This document shows positions 1 through 6,606 of a stretch of 13,037 nt of DNA, piece after piece. Position 1 is the first letter of the stretch. Each line of letters starts with the position of its first letter. Below the pieces are notes generated by a model. It searched no databases and had not been told where the DNA came from. It worked only from the letters and a program-made list of their open reading frames with translations. Source of the DNA: Micavibrio aeruginosavorus. Its GTDB lineage: Bacteria > Pseudomonadota > Alphaproteobacteria > Micavibrionales > Micavibrionaceae. The stretch is from contig QFOT01000054.1 of assembly GCA_003241285.1 (NCBI GenBank), forward strand, positions 1-13,037. The letters are read 5' to 3'. A program made the position numbers and the translations under genes.

Positions 1-3
1 TGT

Positions 4-78
4 TCCCTGATAGCTCAGCGGTAGAGCTCTCGACTGTTAATCGGGCGGCCGTAGGTTCGAATCCTACTCAGGGAGCCA
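4..78 (+). tRNA. tRNA-Asn (anticodon GUU)
   Basis: The sequence folds as a cloverleaf. The acceptor stem TCCCTGA (4-10) pairs with TCAGGGA (68-74), followed by discriminator G and an encoded CCA (76-78). The anticodon stem CTCGA/TCGGG, with two G-T pairs or wobbles, encloses the loop CTGTTAA, giving anticodon GTT for asparagine codons. The T arm contains GTAGGTTCGAATCCTAC. Confidence 0.96.
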
Positions 79-87
79 TTTTTTCTT

Positions 88-117
88 AAAATAACATTAT
101 CGAACCTGCGTTATTTT
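88..117. terminator. AT-rich hairpin between tRNA-Asn and the channel gene
   Basis: AAAATAAC (88-95) and GTTATTTT (110-117) form an 8-bp stem with a 14-base loop. T-rich sequence lies on both sides, so it could end transcription from the tRNA (plus) and from the channel gene, whose stop codon is at 121 (minus). The stem has only one G-C pair, so this is a weak call. Confidence 0.35.
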
Positions 118-120
118 TAA

Positions 121-564
121 TCAGAGATAATCTGTCTCGCGGCGGTACAGATGCGAAATAACTTCAAAGATAAAAGCCGCAGTCCATCCGAATAAAAGAA
201 ATCCGTTTGCTGCCTCGATAGCGCTTAACATTCTTATTTCGGGACCCAGAACTATATCCCCGTATCCGACGGTAGTAAAAGTAACCGTTGAGAAATAAAG
301 AGCATCGGACAAAGTGTGCAGAGACACGCTGTCCATCGCCAAGTATAATATAGCCCAGATCCATATCTGCACCACATGGATGGCAAAAACGCTGATAACG
401 ATAATTCCGGACAGAAGCGGTTTCCAGGCAAAATGGCCATGCTTTCTCGCAAAAACAGCAGCCATTCTTGCCCTATGTATGATAAAATCCAGACAGACTG
501 CATGCATGGCAACCGTTATGCCGATCATAAGTCCGCCTATTGCCAATTGAGAAATTAAGTCCAC
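121..564 (-). CDS. Small potassium-channel-like protein (Ion_trans_2 type)
   Basis: A 147-residue membrane protein with an N-terminal hydrophobic helix (about 5-29), a second helix (about 50-73), a pore region ending in TVGYGD (98-103), and a third helix (about 111-136). TVGYGD is the canonical K+ selectivity filter, so the core is M1-pore-M2 preceded by one extra helix. No RCK/TrkA-N or other ligand-binding domain follows; the protein ends a few residues after the last helix, so gating is not evident. The start is GTG at 564, with GGAG seven bases upstream. It lies 62 bases downstream of the hybrid kinase on the same strand and may be cotranscribed with it. Selectivity for K+ is inferred from the filter; four subunits would be needed to form a channel. 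Confidence 0.85.
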   Translation of the reverse strand: MDLISQLAIGGLMIGITVAMHAVCLDFIIHRARMAAVFARKHGHFAWKPLLSGIIVISVFAIHVVQIWIWAILYLAMDSVSLHTLSDALYFSTVTFTTVGYGDIVLGPEIRMLSAIEAANGFLLFGWTAAFIFEVISHLYRRETDYL

Positions 565-626
565 GCCGATCTCCGTTTCTGCTAACAGAATACAGGATCA
601 TGCTGCCTTGAAAAGCATTTATAAAA

Positions 627-2438
627 TTAATGAAAAGCGACGACTTTTTCTTTGGGCTCAACAACTGGGAAATAGACCGCAAGCGTACTGAAAAGTGCGA
701 ATGGGCGTATGGGCTTACCGATATGATCAATCATGCCAACCTCGCGGCAGCGGCGTATATCCTCATCCATCTCATTTGCCGTCAGCGCGATGATAGGGGT
801 CGTCACGCCGCTCTCGATAATCCTTTTCGTGCCCTCAAGGCCATCGACTACAGGCATCTGCATATCCATCAAAATAAGGTCGAATTCTTTTGATGTCGCG
901 GCATCGAACGCTTCCTGGCCATTTTCCACGATCTGCACGATATGCCCCTGGTGTTCCAAAAGCCCACGGATTACTTTCTGATTGACGCGGTTATCTTCCG
1001 CCACAAGAATTCTGATAGGCTCCAGAACGGGGATAATTTGTGATTGTTCTGCGCCTGTCAGCGTCGCATCGCTTGCGGCGACGATAACCGGGATATCTAT
1101 CCAGAAAGTCGAACCTTTACCGAGCTCGCTCGAAAAGTCTATTTTGCCGCCAAGAAGTTCGGTTAAGCCTTTGCAAATCGACAAGCCAAGTCCCGTGCCG
1201 CCAAAGCGGCGCGATATCGATGAATCGACCTGATTGAAATTACCGAACATGTTCTGGCGCGCTTCTTCCGGAATACCGATCCCGGTATCGGATACGGCAA
1301 AACGCAGAGTGACTTTATCATCGACCGCAACCGTGTCTTTTTGCTTTTCAAGAAGGCTCACCTTGATTTTGACGCCTCCTTTTTCCGTGAACTTGATCGC
1401 ATTACTGGAAAGATTCAGAAGTATCTGGCGAAGACGCGTCGGATCAGAATTTACGAATGCCGGTACATCGTCATCGACTTCGTATTTGATGGTGACGTTT
1501 TTCTCCGCAGCCCGCGACCACATCAGATTGGTAACGCTGTGGACCATGCGGAACGTATCGAACGAAACGTTTTCCACATCGACCTTGCCGGCTTCCATCT
1601 TGGAAAAATCGAGAATATCGTTGAGCATCGTCAGCAATGTTTCGCCCGAATAGCGGATGGTTTCGATATATTCATCCTGCTCTTGGGTGAGCTTGGTATA
1701 TTTGACAAGATTGATAATCCCAAGAATACCGTTAAGAGGCGTTCTGACCTCATGGCTGATCGTGGCAAGAAAAGATGATTTTGCGTTACTGGCCTGCTCG
1801 ACATCTTCTTTGGCTTTTGCAAGCTCGTATTTTTGGGTGAGGATCATCCGCTGCGAACGGTTGACCGTGATGGCGATCTTCGTAAAAAACAAAGAGCCAA
1901 AGAACGCGATGATAACAATACCATCAAAGAATACGCCGCCGACTGAAAGTCCGACGACCATAAGGGCTAAAAGCTTAGGGGCCATTTCCATGAAGTAGAT
2001 TGATAGATAGGCACCGCTCTGCGACGCGTTCATTGCCATTGTTGACATGATCAGCGCAACAATCATGAAAAATGTTTCGGGATGATCGGGCGTCCATGCC
2101 CAGAATGCCATCGACGCCCAGCACAAAATAAATATCATCCGGGGCACGGCAACGATAGCAGCCCACGAATCCAGCTTATCATCGGCAATGGTCGAACCAT
2201 CGCCGTATCTATCATTCACTACATGACAGCAGATTGTAGCAAAGATGGAAATCGCCAGCCATGGAAGAATATGTGACCAGCTTTCCCATTGGCTGAGCAT
2301 TAAGGCGAGCAACACGCAACTTGCGGGAACAGCAATTTTACTTGTCGAGTGATTGCGCACATATTGCGCCAGCAAATCGCGCTTTAATTGCGGCGTATCT
2401 TGCGGGAAAATTTTTCTCTTGATAGCAGACAGGCGCAT
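627..2438 (-). CDS. Hybrid sensor histidine kinase with C-terminal receiver
   Basis: A 603-residue inner-membrane kinase. Residues about 36-190 contain roughly six hydrophobic segments with little room for a periplasmic sensor domain, so the signal is probably membrane-associated; I do not recognise this N-terminal domain. A short linker leads to the HisKA dimerisation domain with phospho-acceptor His229 in SHEVRTPLNG. The catalytic domain shows the N box (NAIKF, 346-350), G1 (DTGIGIP, 384-390), F box (FNQVD, 401-405) and G2 (GGTGLGLS, 413-420). The C-terminal receiver has acidic residues E481 and D482, phospho-acceptor Asp525 (LMDMQMP), T553 and K575 (GKP). All catalytic residues are present. 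No Hpt or output domain is encoded, so phosphate must go to a partner elsewhere or the receiver tunes the kinase. The start ATG at 2438 has AAGGA about eight bases upstream. The gene is divergent from a GAF protein and upstream of a channel gene. Confidence 0.93.
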   Translation of the reverse strand: MRLSAIKRKIFPQDTPQLKRDLLAQYVRNHSTSKIAVPASCVLLALMLSQWESWSHILPWLAISIFATICCHVVNDRYGDGSTIADDKLDSWAAIVAVPRMIFILCWASMAFWAWTPDHPETFFMIVALIMSTMAMNASQSGAYLSIYFMEMAPKLLALMVVGLSVGGVFFDGIVIIAFFGSLFFTKIAITVNRSQRMILTQKYELAKAKEDVEQASNAKSSFLATISHEVRTPLNGILGIINLVKYTKLTQEQDEYIETIRYSGETLLTMLNDILDFSKMEAGKVDVENVSFDTFRMVHSVTNLMWSRAAEKNVTIKYEVDDDVPAFVNSDPTRLRQILLNLSSNAIKFTEKGGVKIKVSLLEKQKDTVAVDDKVTLRFAVSDTGIGIPEEARQNMFGNFNQVDSSISRRFGGTGLGLSICKGLTELLGGKIDFSSELGKGSTFWIDIPVIVAASDATLTGAEQSQIIPVLEPIRILVAEDNRVNQKVIRGLLEHQGHIVQIVENGQEAFDAATSKEFDLILMDMQMPVVDGLEGTKRIIESGVTTPIIALTANEMDEDIRRCREVGMIDHIGKPIRPFALFSTLAVYFPVVEPKEKVVAFH

Positions 2439-2601
2439 TCATTTTTCCTTATTCCATAGAGAATAGTAATAGTGATTGGTTAGCAACTTGATAAGATTCT
2501 TTCAAATACCATTCTTTTAATGCGGCGCAGTAATAACAATATTCGTTATATGAGACTGATCTAATTAAGCTTGCCTGAATGCTCAATCATACACTTGTAC
2601 T

Positions 2602-2630
2602 TTTACGTTGAAAATTCGACTGTTTATAAA
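2602..2630 (+). promoter_or_regulatory. Candidate sigma70-type promoter of the GAF gene
   Basis: TTTACG (2602-2607) and TATAAA (2625-2630) are separated by 17 bases. Predicted initiation near 2637 leaves only about 14 bases before the ATG at 2651, and no Shine-Dalgarno sequence is visible there, so the mRNA would have a very short leader. Seen by motif matching only. Confidence 0.4.
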
Positions 2631-2650
2631 ATTTAGATTAAATTTTATCC

Positions 2651-3241
2651 ATGGATCTTTATGAGAACATGCCTAGGATTGATGCCCATAAGCAAGGCAT
2701 GAAATATCTCGTCGATGTCGCTCAGGATCTTACCGGCTGCAGGGACTTAGGCATGGTCATGGATATCGTCCGCCGTGCGGCACGCTATATGACGGGCGCA
2801 GACGGCGCGACCTTCGTGCTTCGAGATGATGACAAATGTTATTACGCTGACGAATGCTCCATTTCCCCTTTGTGGAAAGGTCAGCGCTTTCCAATGAGTG
2901 CCTGTATTAGCGGCTGGGTCATGAATAATTCCCGCTCGGTCGTTATCCCGGATGTCTATACAGATTCCCGCATACCTCTCGATGTCTATAAAAGAACCTT
3001 CGTCAGAAGTATGGCCATGGTGCCCATACGCAAATATAAAGCACTAGGCGCGATTGGTAACTACTGGTCTTATACCCGCTATACGTCAGCGGAAGAATTG
3101 AGACTTTTGGAGGACTTGGCCAGTATTACTGCCGCCGCCATAGAGAACGCCCTGCTCTTTTCAAAACTGCAGGAACATATCAAAGCACTTGAGGGTTCAA
3201 ACAGCGAACTTAAACGGATTAGTTCTCTTACCTCTCCCTAA
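2651..3241 (+). CDS. Stand-alone GAF domain protein
   Basis: A 196-residue soluble protein. Residues about 20-170 form one GAF domain; the stretch from PLWKGQRFPM through IPDVYTDSRIP to SMAMVPIR matches the GAF subtype usually found in front of PAS or histidine kinase modules. Residues about 165-190 form the helical signalling linker (ENALLFSKLQEHIKALEG) that normally runs on into a kinase, but here the protein stops. It is therefore either a free sensor that works through a partner or the truncated remnant of a sensor kinase. The hybrid kinase divergent from it is an obvious but unproven partner. No ribosome-binding site is clear before ATG 2651; ATG 2669 is an alternative start. The ligand is unknown. 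Confidence 0.85.
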   Translation: MDLYENMPRIDAHKQGMKYLVDVAQDLTGCRDLGMVMDIVRRAARYMTGADGATFVLRDDDKCYYADECSISPLWKGQRFPMSACISGWVMNNSRSVVIPDVYTDSRIPLDVYKRTFVRSMAMVPIRKYKALGAIGNYWSYTRYTSAEELRLLEDLASITAAAIENALLFSKLQEHIKALEGSNSELKRISSLTSP

Positions 3242-3259
3242 TTAAACGGACAGACAGTC

Positions 3260-3448
3260 TCAAGATTCTTGCATGTATTCCGGCGCATACCATTTTTCAG
3301 GAGCGGCTATATATTTATCGACTGCGGGAACGATTAGACTTTCACGTTTCACAGTATCAGAAATATAGGCCTTATCTTTACTTTCAGTGAAATTACCAAG
3401 CAAAGTATGATATGTTTTATCTTCTTGTGCGTTTTCGCCGTTTGCCAT
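3260..3448 (-). CDS. Small hypothetical protein (62 aa)
   Basis: This gene occupies the gap between two plus-strand genes. From ATG 3448 it encodes 62 residues, hydrophilic and Lys/Glu-rich, ending in KWYAPEYMQES; a TTG six bases further upstream would add two residues. There is no signal peptide, membrane helix or recognised domain. Amino-acid usage is balanced and looks like real coding sequence rather than a shadow, as no gene lies on the opposite strand here. GGGG directly abuts the start codon, so the ribosome-binding site is poor. I do not recognise the family. Confidence 0.45.
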   Translation of the reverse strand: MANGENAQEDKTYHTLLGNFTESKDKAYISDTVKRESLIVPAVDKYIAAPEKWYAPEYMQES

Positions 3449-3479
3449 CCCCAAACTCTAAATTAAAATTATTAACATT

Positions 3480-4265
3480 ATGGTAAAATACAGTTCTCAC
3501 TTACAAGACGCCCGCGAGTCCGGCCTCATTCAGCCTCAGACGCTCTTTTCACTGATGCAATCCGGCACGCCGAATATAAAGCTCGTCGACGCTTCCTATC
3601 CGGCGGATTTATCCCTGCCTGCTATCGGCAATGCCGTTACCTTCGATATTGACGATATCGCCGATCCGGATAGTCCCATCGCCCATATGCTGCCCCCGCC
3701 CGAAATCTTCGCGGCAAAGATGCAATCACTTGGCATTGCCAGTGATGACTTTGTTGTCTGCTACGACCAGTCAGGCTTTATTATGGCCGCCAGCCGCGCC
3801 TGGTGGATGTTTCGTGTCTTTGGCCATGACAATGTCGCAGTGCTTGATGGCGGGCTGACTGGCTGGATGCAAAAGAGCCTGCCTGTGCTGCCGAAAACGA
3901 CACCTGAGGCCGCCACTGTGCCTTTTACTGTATCCTATAAGCCAGAGCTGGTTATCGATTATAACGGCATGAAATCCATCTCCGATACGAAATCGGCGAC
4001 CATATTGGACGCCCGCCCGCCCGGAAGATTTGCCCCCGACCATATACCCAATTCTCAAAATCTTCCTGCCCTCGCCCTGATAGGCCCTGACAGGCATCTG
4101 AAGCCCTCCGGCTTCACCCCTGGAAACGATTCGCCGATTGTAGCGACATGCGGCAGCGGAGTGACGGCCTGCGCCATCGCCCTGGCCCTTTTTAAAGAAG
4201 GAATAAAAAACGTGTCGGTTTATGACGGATCATGGACCGAATGGAGTACAAGAGCAGGAAAATAA
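3480..4265 (+). CDS. sseA: 3-mercaptopyruvate sulfurtransferase (tandem rhodanese), compact form
   Basis: A 261-residue protein with two rhodanese domains. The inactive N-terminal domain (about 15-135) has the family block MLPPPEIFAAKMQSLGI, SRAWWMFRVFGH and LDGGLTGW. The C-terminal catalytic domain (about 155-258) has DARPPGRF (177-184), providing the arginines expected to bind the carboxylate, and the active-site loop CGSGVTA with Cys224, then YDGSWTEW. CGSGVTA is characteristic of mercaptopyruvate rather than thiosulfate sulfurtransferases. It transfers sulfur from 3-mercaptopyruvate to thiol acceptors or cyanide in the cytoplasm. It is about 20 residues shorter than E. coli SseA: the segment before the first FDIDDI lacks the usual YxxGHIPGA stretch, and the loop after DARPPGRF is short. 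The catalytic loop is intact, so activity is likely. No signal peptide is present. Confidence 0.88.
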   Translation: MVKYSSHLQDARESGLIQPQTLFSLMQSGTPNIKLVDASYPADLSLPAIGNAVTFDIDDIADPDSPIAHMLPPPEIFAAKMQSLGIASDDFVVCYDQSGFIMAASRAWWMFRVFGHDNVAVLDGGLTGWMQKSLPVLPKTTPEAATVPFTVSYKPELVIDYNGMKSISDTKSATILDARPPGRFAPDHIPNSQNLPALALIGPDRHLKPSGFTPGNDSPIVATCGSGVTACAIALALFKEGIKNVSVYDGSWTEWSTRAGK

Positions 4266-4290
4266 GAATCCGTTCATGGATTTTTAATTC
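4266..4290 (+). terminator. Weak hairpin after the sulfurtransferase gene
   Basis: GAATCC (4267-4272) and GGATTT pair around the loop GTTCAT, followed by TTTAATTC. The stem is only about six base pairs, so this is a tentative terminator for the upstream gene. Confidence 0.3.
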
Positions 4291-4475
4291 TTTTGAATGA
4301 TTATTGTGGCGGATTTATGGCAGGTCGAGTAACCACATTCACAACTAACTCCTATTTAATAAACAATACAAAGAATTATAGAGCGAATACTCTCTATGAT
4401 TACTGTTATTACTTATTACTTTTACAATATATGTGAATATTTATAAGAATATATTATATAAAAATATTGCGATCC

Positions 4476-4514
4476 ATTCGCAATTTCTTAATACGCCCTG
4501 AGGTCGTTGCGAAT
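4476..4514. repeat. Inverted repeat ATTCGCAA / TTGCGAAT
   Basis: Perfect 8-base arms at 4476-4483 and 4507-4514 are separated by 23 bases, just left of a larger palindrome. The stretch from 4290 to 4475 is AT-rich and I see no gene in it. Function unknown; it could be an operator pair or RNA structure if transcribed. Confidence 0.4.
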
Positions 4515-4537
4515 TTGGTGAAAATTTTCATCAAATT
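4512..4537. promoter_or_regulatory. 26-bp near-perfect palindrome upstream of a promoter
   Basis: The centre TGAAAATTTTCA (4519-4530) is extended by AATTTG on the left and CAAATT on the right, with one mismatched pair. It lies 13 bases upstream of the -35 element at 4551, a position typical of an operator or activator site. A T-rich run follows it, so an AT-rich terminator is an alternative reading. Confidence 0.45.
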
Positions 4538-4550
4538 TTTCTTTTTTCAC

Positions 4551-4579
4551 TTGAATTCGGAATCGGGCTTGCGTATAAA
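4551..4579 (+). promoter_or_regulatory. Sigma70-type promoter upstream of the 4702 gene
   Basis: TTGAAT (4551-4556) and TATAAA (4574-4579) are spaced by 17 bases, close to consensus. Expected transcription start is near 4586, about 115 bases before the start codon at 4702 and about 25 bases before a strong terminator hairpin. Confidence 0.55.
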
Positions 4580-4609
4580 TGACTTACACACCCTCTATTA
4601 CCGCCGTTT

Positions 4610-4645
4610 GTCCGGAGCACCCACAAGGTCTCCGGACCTTTTTTT
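4610..4645 (+). terminator. Intrinsic terminator in the leader (attenuator or sRNA end)
   Basis: GTCCGGAG (4610-4617) pairs perfectly with CTCCGGAC (4630-4637) around a 12-base loop, followed after one C by seven T (4639-4645). This is the best intrinsic terminator shape in the window. It lies between a promoter (4551-4579) and the gene at 4702, so it would stop most transcripts at about 60 bases unless antagonised. Confidence 0.75.
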
Positions 4646-4701
4646 GCCCAAAGCGCAAAAACGGTAATGGGACCAATCCCCTAAAATTAAAGGAAATCAC
4701 T

Positions 4702-5088
4702 ATGCTCGATGAACTCGAAGCCCTTGGGGCTGACGAAAAGCTTTTGCGTATCTGTAATTTGTCGCAACGCCTGACCGCCATAAACGTCCATACCTGTAGC
4801 CAGTCACTGGATAAGCAAGCATCACTCGAAGAGATTATGCATGAATTTGACTATTATCTCGGCATAAACGAGGACCACGAAAATCCGGCAAAATACCAGA
4901 TGCAGTGCCAGATGCAGGTCATGAACGCCCTTTTTCACCAGCTTATCGCCAAATCTTCGCAAGACACGCCTAAATCGGTGGAATTGATCCGTGCCGCCTT
5001 CGCCGCACAAAAACTCTACTGCGAAACCGCCCGGAAAATGGACGAACTCAAACGCCCCTTCCCCAAGGGCTACACGAAACATTTATAG
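4702..5088 (+). CDS. Hypothetical protein (128 aa)
   Basis: I do not recognise this protein. It is mostly helical in appearance, soluble, with several cysteines (LLRICNLSQ, VHTCSQ, MQCQM, LYCETA) but no CxxC pair, and a basic C-terminus. The start ATG 4702 was chosen because AAAGGAAA lies about eight bases upstream; the same frame is open back to 4579, but that start would overlap the -10 box and run through the terminator hairpin. It is followed after 14 bases by the next gene, so the two form an operon. Expression may be controlled by the terminator at 4610-4645. Confidence 0.65.
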   Translation: MLDELEALGADEKLLRICNLSQRLTAINVHTCSQSLDKQASLEEIMHEFDYYLGINEDHENPAKYQMQCQMQVMNALFHQLIAKSSQDTPKSVELIRAAFAAQKLYCETARKMDELKRPFPKGYTKHL

Positions 5089-5102
5089 AAGAAAGCGCAA
5101 CC

Positions 5103-5471
5103 ATGAGAACTTGGACTCCCGAAGCGAGAGCGGCGCATAGCGCGCTGATCAAACGCCTGAAACCCTGGACGAAATCCACCGGCCCTAAAACCGCCGCCGG
5201 AAAAGCCAAGGCCGCAAAGAATTCCTACAAGCACGGCTTTTACGCCAAACCGATGAACGCCGTCCGCCAATGCTTCCGCGATGCCCGCGCTTTCCTGAAA
5301 TCTTTTAAAACGGCCTGCCCTGCGAAGCCTTGGCGTAGAACGGAGTATTATAAATCGCTGGAAACACCCCAACGGCAACCGTCATTCCCCGAATTTTCCC
5401 GGAAAATTCTAGGGGAATCCATCTTACCATTTTTGGATTGCCTTAGAATGCCTACTGCATTCAGGCAATGA
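5103..5471 (+). CDS. Hypothetical protein with TGPKT...HGF motif; tail derived from a repeat
   Basis: A 122-residue basic protein. Residues about 1-50 contain WTPEARAAHSALIKRLKPW followed by STGPKTAAGKAKAAKNSYKHGF, a Lys/Gly-rich motif I associate with small uncharacterised bacterial proteins, some on mobile elements. The middle (about 50-90) is Arg/Lys-rich. From about residue 93 the reading frame enters the palindromic repeat at 5381-5472, and the last 30 residues, including the stop codon, come from it. The native C-terminus has therefore probably been replaced. The start ATG 5103 follows a purine-rich stretch (AGAAGAAAG). Nucleic-acid binding is suggested only by charge. Confidence 0.6.
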   Translation: MRTWTPEARAAHSALIKRLKPWTKSTGPKTAAGKAKAAKNSYKHGFYAKPMNAVRQCFRDARAFLKSFKTACPAKPWRRTEYYKSLETPQRQPSFPEFSRKILGESILPFLDCLRMPTAFRQ

Positions 5472-5472
5472 C
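5381..5472. repeat. Interspersed palindromic repeat, copy 1 (92 bp)
   Basis: The element begins GTCATT and ends AATGAC, giving 6-bp terminal inverted repeats. It contains two hairpins: ATTCCCCGAATTTTCC paired with GGAAAATTCTAGGGGAAT, and TTGCCTTAGAATGC paired with GCATTCAGGCAA. Copy 2 at 7241-7317 shares the same architecture, the leading GTCATTCCC, the central TCTAGGGGAATCCAT and the second-hairpin CCTTAGAAT...ATTCAGGC. This copy overlaps the 3' end of the coding region that starts at 5103. Confidence 0.8.
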
Positions 5473-5508
5473 GTGAAAACCGGAAACGGAGTATTATCAC
5501 CCCTACCC

Positions 5509-5552
5509 GTCATCCCTGCACCACCCCTTGTCATCCCTGCAAAAGCAGGGAT
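5509..5552. repeat. Small palindromic repeat GTCATCCCTGC / GCAGGGAT
   Basis: GTCATCCCTGCA occurs at 5509-5520 and again from 5530. In the second copy ATCCCTGC (5533-5540) and GCAGGGAT (5545-5552) form a perfect 8-bp hairpin with an AAAA loop. It resembles dRS3-like short intergenic repeats (GTCATYCC...) and lies directly after the larger element. No gene is seen between 5472 and 5578. Confidence 0.65.
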
Positions 5553-5578
5553 CTAAATCGGTTATCGAGAAGGGAGCA

Positions 5579-6497
5579 TCAATGAGTAGTGGCGAATTGA
5601 GTATGAAATAATTGACTGATATTATTATCAAGATTTGCATAGCCCTCTTGTAACAGCGAGATATAGAATTCGCCATTTTGAAGTTGCAAAATCAGCTCTT
5701 GTGAGTTTTGATCGCTATAAGAAAGGAGATCATAGTCTAATAAGGTAGACCCTATATTATATTTTATTTTTAATAATGCGCTCTCATAAGCTTTAGACTT
5801 AGAAGATATATATTCCCTTTCTTTTTGTCTAATTGTCCGTCAAACGTGATTTAAAAAACAAAACTTCAACTAATAAAAAAATAATCTTGGTACTAACGAT
5901 ATAGTTAGCGTGCGCACATATTACAGCTATTGCTGAATACAAAAAAAGATTCATTCTGTTTTGCGCTCTAAAATCATAAAAGTAATTATACAAATCATAC
6001 TCCGAGAGAAATGCATATATCTGCGGGAAACTAAAGAAAATAAAGCAGGGGAAAATAATTAGAGTGGCCACATATAAAGAAATAAATTTAACAGTCACAC
6101 CGTTATTCTTCTTAACTATTTCTTTTACTTTTTGCTGCAAGTCAAAACCTAAAATGAAATTTTTCCTAACTTCTTGCCAGTTAAAACTAATTAATAACAG
6201 CAAATAAAACCCCACGATAATAAAACTTAGCGGCAACGTTTGCATGTAGTTTTGGACAAAAATTTCAACTGGATTTTGCTTTAATGAATTCAATTTTTCT
6301 AAATGCGCGCTTGCCGGAAGAAAATATATTAACCAATAAACTGAAATGAACATCAGATTTAAAATAAGATTTAGGATAAAACCTTTATAGTAGACGTATG
6401 CGATTGCACTACTATCGTATCCTAATAGAAAATTCCTACTCAAATACTTTAAGGTTGGGCGCTCTTCAGGAACCGAAATTTTGAATAGATGCTTCAT
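5579..6497 (-). pseudogene. AT-rich multi-pass membrane protein, frameshifted near 5829-5842
   Basis: The first frame encodes 222 residues from ATG 6497 to TAG 5829-5831, with hydrophobic segments at about 38-61, 88-106, 136-158 and 183-215. The stop is followed at once, one base over, by an open frame of 83 codons from 5830 to a TGA at 5579-5581. That frame has natural amino-acid content (RQKEREYISSKSKAYESALL...) but no usable start codon, so the full protein was probably about 305 residues: a four-helix membrane part plus a soluble tail of about 85. The two frames overlap without stops only around 5831-5839, which places the shift there. A one-base indel (or a sequencing error) fits best; programmed +1 shifting at AAT TAG A is possible. 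The family is not recognised. Base composition is far more AT-rich than the neighbours, suggesting recent transfer. Confidence 0.72.
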
Positions 6498-6583
6498 TGC
6501 CTATAAATCCTGCCCCACGCAAAAAGGAAGATTACGCTCCAAAAGGACAATTTAATTTTATTGCTGGTACATTGACTTTTCAT
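6494..6583 (-). CDS. Possible 29-aa leader ORF overlapping the membrane protein start
   Basis: ATG 6583 opens a 29-residue frame with a hydrophobic stretch (WSVIFLFAWG). Its TGA overlaps the ATG of the membrane protein by four bases (ATGA at 6497-6494), the usual arrangement for translational coupling. A GGGGG run lies about six bases before the start. It is very short, so it may be chance, a leader peptide or a decayed gene end. Confidence 0.25.
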   Translation of the reverse strand: MKSQCTSNKIKLSFWSVIFLFAWGRIYRQ

Positions 6584-6606
6584 GCGTGCCCCCGAGCACC
6601 AAAACT

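Noticed and set aside
982..2276. Several long ORFs on the plus strand opposite the hybrid kinase
   Set aside because: They are antisense shadows of a gene with fully conserved kinase motifs and have no domain content of their own.
4467..4667. 66-codon plus-strand ORF across the leader region
   Set aside because: It crosses the promoter and the terminator hairpin, has no ribosome-binding site, and its translation does not look like a protein.
4579..4701. Upstream extension of the 128-aa gene to an ATG at 4579
   Set aside because: That ATG overlaps the -10 box and lacks a Shine-Dalgarno; ATG 4702 has AAAGGAAA at good spacing.
5381..5552. Repeats considered as a CRISPR array
   Set aside because: The copies are few, unequal and palindromic, with no regular spacers and no cas genes nearby.
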